A stretch of DNA of 64,000 nt, from positions 78,096,267-78,160,266 of the forward strand of contig NC_063161.1 in the NCBI RefSeq assembly GCF_023159225.1. Direction: 5' to 3'. Numbering within the stretch: position 1 is the first letter of the stretch; each line of letters starts with the position of its first letter. This stretch comes from Perognathus longimembris pacificus. Its lineage: Eukaryota > Chordata > Mammalia > Rodentia > Heteromyidae. This document shows, piece after piece, positions 22,302 through 33,799 of the stretch. The notes beneath the pieces are model-generated. The model was not told the origin of the DNA and did no database searches. It saw nothing but the letters and a program-made list of their open reading frames with translations. A program made the position numbers and the translations under genes.

Positions 22302-22976
22302 TTTGGCTTCTGTTTCTCCAAGTGCACATAGGCTGGGGCCAACCTCTGGGACAGAGTTGAACCCCGGTGGCTCTTGTTGGTGATCTTGGGGGATACAGTC
22401 ACTGTCTCACTGTTGTGGGTTTGTGGAGAAGCTTCTTTTTAAGTATAGAACATTTGAAGAAGGTAATAGATTTCTTTAAGAAGAAAATGAGAATGGTCTA
22501 TTTTTCCAATATGTGAGCAATCCTATATAACTAACATATAGTGAAACAGGAGGCTGTCTTCCCCAAAACATTGCAGCAAGGTGTAACATCCAGTCCTAGG
22601 GAGAAGTAATAGCCTTATAGCTCCTTCTGCCTGACTCATTTTCAAGTTCACAATGCAAATGTGTGGATGGGACTTGTATCTGTGCTCTTCTTCCTGATAC
22701 TGGCTGCAGTGCGTCTTCCCTCTGACTCTGAGCTACTGCCTCTAGCAGCCTCATTGGACTTTTCAGATAATACACTTTAACTTCATCACATTTTTTTTCT
22801 TGTTATCTACTTATTCCCTGTGGATTAATTTTGCAAGCTTTCTAGGTGATTATGACATATGACTTGGACTGGGAGAACCAGGGCTGTGGAAGAATGAAAG
22901 GACTTTGCCCCATCCATGTTTAGTTCAGCAGGCCCTCACATGAGGAAGATGCCTTTGATGTTGGATATTTTTCTAG

Positions 22977-23122
22977 GATCAGTTTGATGGAGTGGGGAAT
23001 GCTGAAAGTGAAACTGAAGCCTCCACAGATATACCATCTACTAGGAGATCTGCTTCTTTTCCTGAAACCTCGCTTCTCTCTAACACTGTGAAGAGCATTA
23101 GTCTTCAAAGCCAAATGCTTGT
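22977..23122 (+). other. Exon-like segment of unknown identity
   Basis: A 146-bp segment lies between an acceptor-like GATATTTTTCTAG and a consensus donor GTGAGT (23123-23128). One frame is open throughout (48 codons, beginning DQFDGVGNAESETEASTDIP, rich in Ser, Thr and Glu). I do not recognise the peptide. It is not a MAD1 segment. If spliced between MAD1L1 exons of the phase seen at 35341, the used frame would reach a stop, so it could act only as a poison or alternative terminal exon. It may equally be chance. Confidence 0.25.
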
Positions 23123-23858
23123 GTGAGTAGGGAGAAAGTAAAGAGAGCAATACTATCTGGGTTTCCAAAGCCTGAACGTATGTTGAGGAGTTGGTGATGG
23201 CCTTAGTTGCCTTGAGAAAACCAAATGCTAGTTTGGGAGTGGTGTAAGCCAAGAGTCCAGGCCATCTATGCCGAGGTGTTTTCCCAGCTCAAAAGCTACA
23301 ACCGAGGCAGATGAGAATGTTTGTATGGACTTAGCTTGCAGTGCAGGCAGGCAGGTAGGCTGCGCTAAATTCACCCAGCAGGGACTCAGAGCATAGACCC
23401 CCTGCCTGGCCCTTTTAAGGCTGGGGTGCCTTATTGAAGACAGGTGATGAAGTAAGTGCATATGCTTCCAGCTTCCTCCTGTCAGCAGACCTCTGTCCAT
23501 TGAGTTAGGGGTTAGAAGGATCTTCTGGTGGGGGCAGGGGGTGGGGTAGAGAAGGGGGTTGGGGAAATGGAGGAGACATCAGAGAATCTTAAGACCTCTC
23601 AGCTATGTTTTGGAAAGACAGATGCCAGACCAGCCCTAGCCACCCAGGCATGCTTATTTCTTATCTGAAGGAGCCAGGAAGGTAAGAACTGCAGACCAAA
23701 TAGTGGCAAAGGAACTTAGAGGAAATGGAAATTGGGCAAGGCATGAACTGCAAGGAAAAACTAGAGAAGCAAAAAGTAGATAAGTCAGTGAAAGAAGAAT
23801 ACCCAGTGAATCAGAGCAGCTGGGATATTAACACTGAATAGACCTCAGGAAAAATCAA

Positions 23859-23894
23859 GGCGAGCACTTTACCACTAGGCCATATTCCCAGCCC
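23859..23894 (-). mobile_element. 36-nt micro-insertion of the IDL SINE 5' end with 16-bp target duplication
   Basis: The insert reads GGCGAGCACTTTACC to CATATTCCCAGCCC on the + strand, the reverse complement of the first ~36 nt of the IDL monomer (start and D-arm/A box, stopping at the anticodon region). CCTCAGGAAAAATCAA flanks it perfectly at 23843-23858 and 23895-23910. There is no A-tail, and most of the IDL and all of Geo are missing from the 3' side. Confidence 0.9.
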
Positions 23895-24068
23895 CCTCAG
23901 GAAAAATCAAAGCAAAGGTGAAAAAAGAAAAGTTGAGGAAACCTTCCTGAAACAGCTGAGAAAAATAATAAAGTTCAAAGTTGGATCCACATAGATTAAA
24001 ATTTAAAAGTACAGCAAAGAAATGGGAACAAGGAGGGAACATTATAGAGAAACAAGCAATTGAAGACT

Positions 24069-24305
24069 GTTTTTTTTTTTTTTTTTTTGTCAGTCATGGG
24101 ACCTGGACTATGGGCCTGGGTGCTGTCTGCTCAAGGCTAGTGCTCTGCCACTTTAAGCCACAGTGCCATTTCTGGATTTCTGGGAATTAATTGGAGATAC
24201 GAGTCTCACAGACTTTCCTGCCCTGGCTGTCTATGAACTGTGATCCTCAGATCTCTGCTTCCTGAGTAGCTAGGATTACAGGCATGAGCCACCAGTGTTC
24301 AGCTA
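24069..24305 (-). mobile_element. B1-Geo dimeric SINE
   Basis: T-run, a Geo part (GTCAGTCATGGGACCTGG), a TTAATTGGAGATACGAG junction and a B1 part ending GAGCCACCAGTGTTCAGC, in reverse complement. Confidence 0.87.
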
Positions 24306-24459
24306 ACTCAAGAGTTTTCCTGGAAGTGAGGACATTTTAGACTGGAGGGCCTACTAAGCAAGTGTGGGCAGGAGGCCGTGCTGAAGGCTATCCTCAAGGT
24401 ACCACAGGGTGTAATGACTGTGCAAAGCTATGACATAGTAGACTGTCAGGATCAGGCAT

Positions 24460-24590
24460 GTTGCTTTTGAGACAGGATCTCACTAAGTGGTCTAGACGAG
24501 CTTCTAACTTACCATTGTCTTGCCTCAGCTTTCCAAGAAATGGGACCTGTAGGAGTGTGCACCATGGTGCCCCCCGCTCCACATACAAGT
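24460..24590 (-). mobile_element. B1-like monomer SINE
   Basis: TTTTGAGACAGGATCTCAC and TGGGACCTGTAGGAGTGTG mark a diverged reverse-complement B1. Confidence 0.65.
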
Positions 24591-24688
24591 CTGCAGTCAG
24601 GTAGGATAGTGAAATAAAGAAGGTACATTGAAATTCGTGACATCACATCCTTTTCTAGATTGCTCCTGGCAAATGCATTTTTCAAAAG

Positions 24689-24942
24689 GAAGGTAGTTCA
24701 CACCTGTAATCCTAGCTGCTCAAGAGGCTGAGAGATCTGAGGATCGAGGTTCAAGGCCAGCCAGGGCAGAAAAGTCCATGAGACTCTTATTTCCAATTAA
24801 CCACCAGAAAACAGGAAGTGGCGCTGTGGCTCAAAGAGGTAGAGCACTAGCCTTGAGGTGAAAAGCTCAGGGACAGGGTCCAATCCCAGAGTTCAAGCCC
24901 TATTATGACTGACCCCCCCCCCAAAAAAAAAAAGAAAAAGGA
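24689..24942 (+). mobile_element. B1-Geo dimeric SINE, sense orientation
   Basis: The B1-like part begins GGTAGTTCACACCTGTAATC. The junction is CCAATTAACCACCAGAAAAC. The Geo part carries GTGGCTCAAAGAGGTAGAGC (A-box-like) and GAGTTCAAGCCC (B-box-like), then a C9-A11 tail. It shows the tRNA-like character of Geo well. Confidence 0.9.
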
Positions 24943-25409
24943 AGTAACCAATGGACGAGGAAGAGGAAGGTGATGCCTGTGCCCCTGGTAGAGGGTTCTC
25001 AGTTCTCCCAGGAGCAGGAGACGAGCCTGAAGTTGGAATTGAAGCACAGCCTGATACTCTGGGCATCTTGAGAGGAGATTTGGACTATTTGAAGAGCTCA
25101 GAATGGAATTAGTGGCAACTATCTCACAGGCAAATGAAAAATCTCTCACTGGCTTTGGGGAATACATAAAGTACTGCAGGAAATAGAAACAGTCAAGGTG
25201 TGTTTCTTGGTCTTTAGTGAGTGAGGTTGACCCTGTCACAGGATGAGATGAACGCAAGTCCTGAGGTTTAGTTGTGTGGGTGTCTGGGGTGATGGGGACA
25301 CCATGCCTGAGGTGTTGGAGGTGCCTGATAGTGGTGAGAAGCATCTTCAGCCTAGGGGTCACCCAGTCTTGTTGATTCAATTCCCTCAATGTTTCTTCTC
25401 CTTTCTTTT

Positions 25410-25500
25410 GTTCTTGAGAGAGTGTTTCACTAAGTAGCTCCTGCTGGCCCCAGCCTGCCCAGTGCTGAGATTACAAGTGTGTGCACTGCTATTTCCCCTC
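25410..25500 (-). mobile_element. B1-like fragment
   Basis: TTGAGAGAGTGTTTCACTAA and GTGCTGAGATTACAAGTGTG are partial reverse-complement B1 sequence. Confidence 0.5.
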
Positions 25501-26064
25501 AGTTTTTCTTAGCTCATACTGCTTCTGGTCCACCCCACTGCTATCACATCACTTACACACACCACCCTTGCAGTGACCACTGCACTGTCTAGTCTCCATG
25601 TTGGTGTCTCCCATCCCTCTTTGTACTCTAGCCTTCAGAGGGTTCTCAGTTGAGGTGATGGCATGTTGGTCTGCTCAAAGCCATCTGCTGGTTCCACATG
25701 ATCTTACAACCAAGTCCTCATTTCTTCCTGCTGTCTCTCCTTGCTTTGTCCAGGTGGTTCTTGTGCTTCCTGTTGTGAATAGTGCTAAGTGAACTTGGTG
25801 CTTCATTGTCCCCTTTTAAAACATGTCCTGTAATATGTCACTGAACCACGAGTCCTTACAGTGACACCATCTCATGTTCTTATGTCTCTGCCTCTTCCCA
25901 TGCCAATTTTGGCATCTCAACTTTTCCCATTACTCCTCACTCATGGCCTGGCATCTAACTCACAGCCTCAGTCTTTGTTCTCTCATGTCAGTCACATGGA
26001 GAACAGATTCTTACGTAGTTGTTTTTGGAAAGAGAATCACAAATCAAGATAAGGGCCCCTTGGT

Positions 26065-26170
26065 TCATTTCTCTTCACTTAAGAATGGATAAACCAAAGT
26101 TCAGAAAGGTCAGATAACCAGCCTGAGGACACACAGCAATCAGGGACCAGAGTCTAGGTCTGCATGAATG
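26065..26170 (-). mobile_element. MIR-like ancient SINE
   Basis: ACCAAAGTTCAGAAAGGTCA and GACACACAGCAATCAGGGAC follow the reverse-complement MIR order (aggtcagataac, cacacagc, agtctaggtctgc). Diverged. Confidence 0.5.
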
Positions 26171-27059
26171 TCGATGTTGCTTTCCCTGAGTTCTGAGACC
26201 TTTTCTCCCCTTTATTGCTCAGCAAGTTCAAAGAGAGCGTGTCAGTAATGACAGCTCCTCCGGAGTTTCTATGTCCGTTGAAGTCCTTTGTTCACGCATT
26301 GCCTTTGATTGTTTCCCCAGAAGCTGGCTTCACTTGATTTTCAATTCACTGTTCTTTCCTCTGCGATCTGCTGCTGCTCCCTTGCAAGAAATCCCATAGG
26401 TAGGATAGGTGGGCTGTTCTGATGTTTAACATTAAAAGTCACAACCAAGAGTGGAGTGGCCAGGATGAGAACCTGGCTTCTCTGAAGTCACTGTGTTGAC
26501 GGTTCTCTGACCAGCTTCCAGCCCAATCCCAATCACACATCTGTTGTCCAGAGTGAGACACCTGCATTGGCTATCTCATTTCACCTTCTGTTTTGCCTGT
26601 CCTTGTTTCATAGCCCATACTCAGGGGGTGGCCTCTGGATCTGAGCTCACTCAGGCCCACTTGGGAGCTGCCCACACTCCTGGTGTGGAGAGGCTTGCCT
26701 GTCTTCCCCTCCTATCTCCAGCTGCCCTGCCTGGACCATGCTTTGAAAAGACTGGTCAGGTATGTGAATATTTGTCCTTGGTCAGGTTGCATTTGGCTCG
26801 GGGACTCATCTTGAGTGTGCTCAATGTGGGACCTGCATTGCTGGGGTTGTTTGAGGCTGAGGGTAGAGGGCTGCATTAGGGTTCTGCCTGGACATTGCTC
26901 CTGGCTTGGCTGCTCTGGCCTCACTTCTGCAGCCATGGCTGTGTGGACTTGGCTTACTGTGTGCATTTGCTCCCAGGCCCATTTCTGTTCCTGTCTCAGC
27001 ATCTCATTGCTGTTGTGTTTTGGGGCCGCTATCCAGCCTGCCTTTTGAATGTTTAAAGT

Positions 27060-27320
27060 AGTCAGAGGATCAACTTTTCAGAGCAAGGAAGCAGGAGAGA
27101 AACCGCACCATTTGTTTGAGAGGTTCTGAGAGCTTTTTTTAGCGCAAACAGTTCAAAGAGCGCCTCTTGTTAATCAGAGGAATATTCCAGCATCCCTGGG
27201 GTGGTCACACTGGCTTAATTGGAACCCAGGCTGCTTTGAAGTCCTTTTAATCCTTCCAGAGCTGCGAGAAAGAATTTAGAGGCAGCAACTGTAAATTTGA
27301 AATTTCTTCATTTTATTTAC
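27060..27320. promoter_or_regulatory. Candidate conserved intronic regulatory element
   Basis: A repeat-free island with GCGCAAACAGTTCAAAGAG at 27142-27160 (TCF/LEF-like TTCAAAG), TGTTAATCAG near 27168 (HNF1/homeodomain-like) and GGCTTAATTGG near 27214. It differs in composition from its GC-rich flanks. Motif-based call only. Confidence 0.35.
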
Positions 27321-27889
27321 ATGCGTCTGGGGACCCACCTAACTCCTTTCCCTGAAGCAGTTAAGCCTTGTGGCTGGCTGTGGACAACTGAGTGAGATCT
27401 GAACTTTATTAGGTGGAAGGCCACAGACTTGTCCCTGGCAAGAGAGCTGCAGGACAATGGCCTGAATCTACATGGCCACAGCTGGGTCTTCAGGCTGGTG
27501 CATGTGTCTGCTGCAAGCCTCATCATGGGTTTCTAAAGACCCACTGCCTTGCTCTTTGCCTCCAGAAGTCTTGCCCATAGTTTCTACTTCTTGGAACAGA
27601 GACTCTGCCACCTAACACAATTCCAGTTTTCCTGCTCTGTTCCGGCTCTGTCTCATTCCTGCTGAGCTGCGATCCATGTTTTATCATTTTATGTTAAGGC
27701 AAATCCCATGGGTGCAAGATCTGCTCTTTCCAAGTTCCCCTCAAACTTCCTATTGTGTGCATTTTTGTTTCTCTAGCTCTTCAAAGGTGGGATCTTGGTG
27801 GCCAGGGGTCTATCTTAACAGAGTGGTGGCAAGCATCTCTTGTAGGCAATGTCTTCCTGCCCCCACTTAGGATGTATTATGCTTTGTTG

Positions 27890-28085
27890 TTTCTCCCTTG
27901 GTATTGGGACTTGAACTCAAGGTTATATGCTTGCTTGACTTTCTTGCTCAAAACTGATGTTCTACCACATTAGCCATACCTCCAGTCCAGAAAGTTGCAG
28001 ATTATTTTGAGGAAAGAGTCACATGGGCTTTTCTGCCCAAGCTTGCTTTGAACCAGGACCCTCCAGATCCCAGCCTGGTGCCTGG
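27890..28085 (-). mobile_element. Old B1-Geo-like SINE
   Basis: GGGACTTGAACTCAAGG, ACATTAGCCATACCTCC, then a B1-like part (CCCAAGCTTGCTTTGAACC) ending GGTGCCTGGCT. Diverged. Confidence 0.65.
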
Positions 28086-28259
28086 CTATGGGCAGTGTTT
28101 TGATGAGCATATTTCTGTGGATTCAGACCATCACTCAGGTATTCCCTGAGGTTGGCCAGTGTTCACACATATACCCTTGGGTATTGTGCCAGGTACAGCT
28201 TCAGACAAGTGTGACACATGTGTACTGGGAGAACTTTGCTGTTATCACTCAAGAAGTCC

Positions 28260-28560
28260 CTGTGTGGATTCTCCCAACCACTTGGCAGCTACATCACTTG
28301 CTTGTTCTAGAACTTTCTAAAGGCTCTTCCCCTAAGTTTTGCAGTAATCTCTCCTTTATTTCATTTAGTCTCTGCTCAGAGGTCACCTTTTCAGAGATTG
28401 TTACTGACTGACTGTTGGAAGCAATCACCCCCATTCCTGTCATTCTGTCCCCTTCAGATGCTGTAATTGTCACTGCCCTCCTCTTGGGAATGTGTATTAT
28501 GTGTTAGCTTTGTCACAGTGTCTGTCTGCTCCAACAGGTAGTAAAATTTTTAGGGTACCC
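28260..28560 (+). mobile_element. L2-like ancient LINE fragment
   Basis: AACTTTCTAAAGGCTCTTCC through CAGAGGTCACCTTTTCAGAG to AGCTTTGTCACAGTGTCTG follows the order of L2 3'-end sequence. Tentative. Confidence 0.4.
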
Positions 28561-28629
28561 TGTGTTCCATCAGCTCAGCTTCCAGAGTGCCTTGAATGGA
28601 CTATGTGTATGGTAATGTTTGGGTAGATC

Positions 28630-28738
28630 TTTTTGTTGCTGCTGTTTCTGAGATAGGGTCTTGCTGTGTAGTCCAGGCTGACCTGGAGCTTCGTGATCCC
28701 TCCACCCCCTCCTGAGTGCTGGCTGGGCTAAATCTGTT
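28630..28738 (-). mobile_element. B1-like monomer SINE
   Basis: TTTCTGAGATAGGGTCTTGC, TGTAGTCCAGGCTGACCTGG and CTCCTGAGTGCTGG are B1 landmarks in reverse complement. Confidence 0.75.
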
Positions 28739-29044
28739 GACTGAATCGTTCTTGGCAGTCTCTGTGTAGATACAGTGAATGAATCAGGCACTCCTTTTCT
28801 TTGTGCCCCAAGAAGTGATGTTTTGCACCCTGCTTCCTGCTCCTCAGTGTGGTTTTGGAGTGTAGTTCTATCGTTCAACAGATGTCCTTTTCATTGTGTG
28901 TGATGAATGAGGTGGCAGGCTTGCCATCTCTCAGTGCCCAAGTGGCTGCAAAAGGGCTTAGGTGGGGTCACAATGTGAGGCAGCAGCAGGGATGGCACAG
29001 TGGTTCAGTGGTGGCTGGATGCCTTTAGTGAAGGTTGTCAGCTT

Positions 29045-29140
29045 GCATAGCGTTACCCCTGCTTCACAGACTAGGAGGCTGAAGCCAGGCTGGGATCTGA
29101 ACTCATGCCTGGCTAGCTCCAGAGCACAGTCTTTACTGAT
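29045..29140 (-). mobile_element. MIR-like ancient SINE
   Basis: TTACCCCTGCTTCACAGAC, GGCTGGGATCTGAACTCATG and CCAGAGCACAGTC match the reverse-complement MIR order. Confidence 0.5.
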
Positions 29141-30169
29141 CTGTGTTCTCTCACATCTTTGCTTACTTTCTGTTTTTGGCACTTTTGGGGACGGCACCTT
29201 TCTCTGGAATGAGGCCAGGGGCCACATAAAGGATACACCAGTCTGTACTGGTGATTGATACACTAGATGGTTACGTAGCACTTCACTTTGTAGCCCACCT
29301 CATCAAGAGTGGTAATGGTTGTTTTTGTAGTCTTCCTTCCAGTGAGTTCACTCAGGAGACCTCTAGGTCCACTTGACTTTCTCACTGGGCATGGCCCAGA
29401 GTGTTGTCTGTGGTTCCTAATAATGCAGCCATGACCCAATAGCACCTTCTGATAGTCTTATTGCAAAGACCTCTGTTTGGTTCTCATGACTTCCATTTCC
29501 TGAGTAGGGAATTGAGTTTGGAGAGGTCAGCTGATTCTTCTGAAGCCACATGGCCAACAGCGGATGTAGTTAGACTTCTTGAGCACTGGCTGACTGTGCA
29601 GTCTGACTTCCGAACTTAAGATGCCAATTCTTAGGCCTTTCGTTCTGCTCCTGGTAGTTTGCAGAGTCTGCTTTTTGAAAATGAGAATGTGATCCATGCA
29701 TAGCTTCTGTCTACTGTGATTCTTGTTGCTGAGCCTGGGCAATGCCTGGGGTGGGACTTGTGTGGGAAGTAGGGTAGGTAGCAGCTCTGGAAGGGGCACA
29801 CCCCTAACTGACCCAGTCTGTGTTGACGAGTGTGCCCCAGGCCTGCTCTGGAAAATTCTGATCAGTCTTCCATCCCTGTGAGTCTTATACTAAAAAGGAT
29901 GGAAGTGTATTACAACAGAAAAGCATGTCTTTAAAACATATAAGTAACCATCTGCATACTTGACCTCTCCCCACTCACCATCTGACAGACTACTGTGTCT
30001 CTGTGACTCCTTCTAGAGCTATGAGACAGTGGTGATGCTGCTACTCAGGCCTGCTTCCAGGCTGTGCCGCTCCTCCCTGAGCTTGCCTGCTGACGACAGC
30101 TGAACACATGATTGTAGTATCATAGTTTTAATGAAAAAATGATGGGAGCTGGTGACAACTTAACAATAC

Positions 30170-30520
30170 AGTGGCTAGATGTGGTGGCACATGCCTGTGA
30201 TCGTACTTATTCAGCAGGTGGAAAGCAGGAATATTATGGCTTAAAATCAGCCCAGATAGTAAGTTAGCAAGGTCCCATCTTAACAAAATAAGTATGCCTG
30301 TCATCCTAGCTAGACAAGAGGCTGTAGGTAGGAGGATCACTTTCCATAGGCAAGAAATAGAAGTCACTATCTGAAAAGAAATAACTAAAACAAAAACAGC
30401 TGGAGGGTTGGCTCATGTGGTACACAACCTGCCTGGCAAGTATGAGGCCCTGAGTTCTTACCCCAATAATACTGAAAGGAAAAGAAATAGAAAGAAGAAG
30501 AACAACAACAAAAAAAAGCA
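30170..30520 (+). mobile_element. B1-B1-ID trimeric SINE
   Basis: Two B1-like monomers (GGTGGCACATGCCTGTGATC near 30182; ATGCCTGTCATCCTAGCTAG near 30294) are followed by an ID-like tRNA monomer (TTGGCTCATGTGGTACACAA near 30409, GAGTTCTTACCCC near 30452) and an A-rich end. The same three-part order occurs in reverse at 47958-48287 and 49138-49468. Confidence 0.75.
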
Positions 30521-30854
30521 TTTGACATTCTGTGAAGACTTAAGTTGAATGCTTTAGAAGGTCCAAAGGAGATTGTTAAGAAGGAAAACTGTAAAATATG
30601 AATAGGAAAAGTTGTAGAGTCTAGGAAGATTGCAGGTGTCTGTTTTGAAGAAGCAAAGCAAAAAAATCACAAATTATGTTTCATGTATGTGGCTTATACA
30701 AAGAGTAAAGGATGAAACTTCAGTATGTGGACCTATATTTGAAGAAGAAATTTGCTGCTTAGGGAAGAATTGTTTAAAGTATTTAATTTGATTCTCCTCT
30801 TAACCAATTCTTGTAGTCATTGCCAGTTCTGATTATTTTAATAGGAATCCTTTT

Positions 30855-31062
30855 TTTTTTTTTTTTTTTGGCCAGTCCTGAGGCTTGGACTCAAGGCCTG
30901 AGTACAGTCCCTGGCTTCTTTTTGCTCAAGGCTAGCACTCTGCCACTTGAGCCACAGCGCCACTTCTGGCCGTTTTCTGTATATGTGGTGCTGGGGAATT
31001 GAACTCAGGGCCTCATGTATATGAGGCAAGCACTCTTGCCACTAGGCCATATCCCCAGCCCC
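30855..31062 (-). mobile_element. IDL-Geo dimeric SINE with 15-bp target duplication
   Basis: A reverse-complement dimer flanked by AATAGGAATCCTTTT at 30840-30854 and 31063-31077. Confidence 0.95.
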
Positions 31063-31419
31063 AATAGGAATCCTTTTACTGATATTATTTTCTTTTTTAT
31101 AGTGTAGATTGTGTGTTCTACATTACTGAATGTATTTAAGAATATGATTGTTTTATTATAAATGATGATGGCCAGATTGCTATGCAATAATTTGTCATGG
31201 GAAAATGTGGCAGGATCCAGGTGATGGATGGTGAAGGCCCAACTGAAAACCCAGAGGGCCTTTGAATGGAGACCTAAAGGTGGATGAGGGAGTGAGCTCT
31301 GTGGAGGCCTAGGGGAGGGGGTGGGCGTTTTGTAGGAAAGAATGTGTAGCTGGGAGCTTGGCTCTGACCAAGGGCTATTTTGAGATAATGGATTTGAGAA
31401 GTATCTACCTTCTTGTCCT

Positions 31420-31642
31420 GCTCCCAGTCTTGGGGCTTGGACATTGTCTCTAAGCTTTTGTGTTCAAGGCTAGTACTCTGCCACGTGAGTCAAAGCTCAC
31501 AGCTCTACTTCTGGCTTTTTGTAGTTAATTGGAGCTATGAGCCTCATGGACTTAACTGCCCAGGCTGGCTTGGAACCGTGATCCTCAGACCTAAGCCTCC
31601 TGAATAGCTAGGATTACAGTTAGGAGCTACTAGGTTAGGCCA
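31420..31642 (-). mobile_element. B1-Geo dimeric SINE
   Basis: The shortened Geo part starts CAGTCTTGGGGCTTGGAC. The junction TAGTTAATTGGAGCTATGAG and a B1 part containing CTCCTGAATAGCTAGG follow. Confidence 0.82.
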
Positions 31643-31895
31643 GATATTCCTACATGGAAATGGTCATTGGCTGTTGAGAAAGGCTGTCCTGTGATGGGTC
31701 CTGCTGGTTCTTCACTTGAGGCCTCTGGTGTGTGGGTAGAGCTGGAGAGCAGACCACCATGCCTGAGATAGCAGCCAGCCCTGCCTCCCCTTCCCCAGGG
31801 AAAGTGACTTTTTCTCTGCGTTTTTGGACACAGGCAATAGGTAGCTCTGCAGGGTGGGTGGATAAATGTAGCTTTCTGTCCTGTGGCCAGTATGT

Positions 31896-32099
31896 GTTTT
31901 TTTTTGGCCAGTCCTGGGCCTTGGACTCAGGGCCTGAGCACTGTCCCTGGCTTCCTTTTGCTCAAGGCTAGCACTCTGCCACTTGAGCCACAGCGCCACT
32001 TCTGGCCATTTTCTGTATATGTGGTGCTGGGGAATCGAACCCAGGGCCTCATGTATACGAGGCAAGCTCTCTTGCCACTAGGCCATATCCTCAGCCCCA
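31896..32099 (-). mobile_element. IDL-Geo dimeric SINE with 14-bp target duplication
   Basis: A reverse-complement dimer flanked by TGTGGCCAGTATGT at 31882-31895 and 32100-32113. It is the last IDL-Geo before an 11.5-kb stretch without any. Confidence 0.95.
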
Positions 32100-33799
32100 T
32101 GTGGCCAGTATGTTGTGGAGCTGTGATGATGAGATGGAATGGTGTCTTCCGTGAGTGACCTGAAGCTATCTATGGCTATGGCTGCTCCAGTTTTCAACCT
32201 CTCATTCTGTGGCCTCAAGATTGGGGAAAGCAGGCACTGCCACTGTTAGGGAAACCTCCCAGTGCCTGTGCCAGGGCAAGCTCACTGCCCAGTGGAGTTA
32301 GCATATACTAATCTCCCTGTTCAAGGCACTCCATGCCGGGCCTGTGCTCCTCATAGCCCTGGACCTGCACGTCATCTTCCTATGCAGTTGTGGTATGTTA
32401 CCGAGAGAAGTCTGGGCTGCCCTTTGGCTTTTCAGCTGTGAGTGCTGGCCATTCTTTTGGCTTTCAGTACATTTTTGCTATCCAATGTTTTCTATTCTGA
32501 TTTTGGCATTCTTTTTGCAAAAACAATAAACCATGTTGCTTTTGTTCTTTCCGGTTGGGCGCTGGCCCTGGCAGAAGCCCAACCCTAGCAGTTTGGCCTG
32601 TGGTCTTATCCTGTGGGTTCCTATTCTTTGGAAACAATGGCACCTTCGAAGAAAGCTAGAGGTCTGTCACTTGCTAATTGGTTCTGTGGCAGTCCTGTTT
32701 CATTCATGCTTGGTGTTGGCATCCTCTGGATGTAGTGTTTTTCAGACTTGTTGAAACTGGCACTGAGGGCTTCAGCAAGAGCCAGGGCATCTGCTGTTAG
32801 GACTCAAAATAGCTTCAGCTTGGGCTCAGGGAGAAACCGGTGGGCTCGGTCCCACAGCCCACTGCATTCTGCACACAGCTGAGTTTGAGTCAAAATTCAG
32901 CTGCATATGGAACAAAAGGACTTCCCTCCCCGCAAGCCCCTGGTTAGAACATGAAAGGCCTCGCAGCTGAGGCCAGTGTTATGCAGCAGATGTCACAGTT
33001 TGGGCTGCAGTTGGAACTGTCATTCTCCTGTCATTCGTGTTGGAAGCTCCCAAGGTCCCAAATGCTTCCACTTTGTAGTTGTGAAGTGCAGGTTTCAGGG
33101 TGGATGCTGTTGGTATTTTTAGTCTGTAATGGCACTTGGCATGACTCTGTCCAGTTACAAGCACTTAGCTAATCCCTGCAGTGCCCTGGGTAAGCATCTC
33201 TGAGTAGCTTTACCCACACTCAGGTCAGAAGGCTTCTAGAAAATAAACACTTCTTGCCTGTTAGAGGTATGTATGCTGGCCCCTGGGTTTGCAATGTGGA
33301 GAGGGCTGTGCAAGTGTATTAATACGCAGGGACTCCCAGCTCCTCCAGCCTCTCTTCTGTACCCATACCAGCTCAGGGTTTAAGACGGACCACCAAAAGC
33401 TGAGCATGGTGCTTTTTCCAGCACAGCTGAGCCTGGCTCCTGATACCAGGCTTCCATCTCTTCCTTTTCCACATACCAGGCTGTTTGTGTCCTGGTCCTG
33501 GTGCTGGTGCTTGTGCTGGCCTGAGCACTGTGTGTAGGTGCATTATCTTGTCAGAGTGGAAGGTTCCAGTAACTTACTCCCCTCACTAGCTAACTCACCC
33601 CTACTAGGTTGTCTTAGGCCAAATTCATACATATGAAATATACATCCTCATTATAAGAAATTTACATAGTACACATGAAGGTAAAGCTCTCTGGATTGCC
33701 ACCTCTGATTCCAGCTCTGTCATAAAGGTGAGCCCAGGATATAATTGGGGCACTGCTGTCTAAAGTTTGTCCTATTATTGTTATTATTGCTCTTATTAT

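Noticed and set aside
24847..25389. A 180-codon open frame on the - strand
   Set aside because: One end is read from a B1-Geo SINE, and the rest has no recognised motif.
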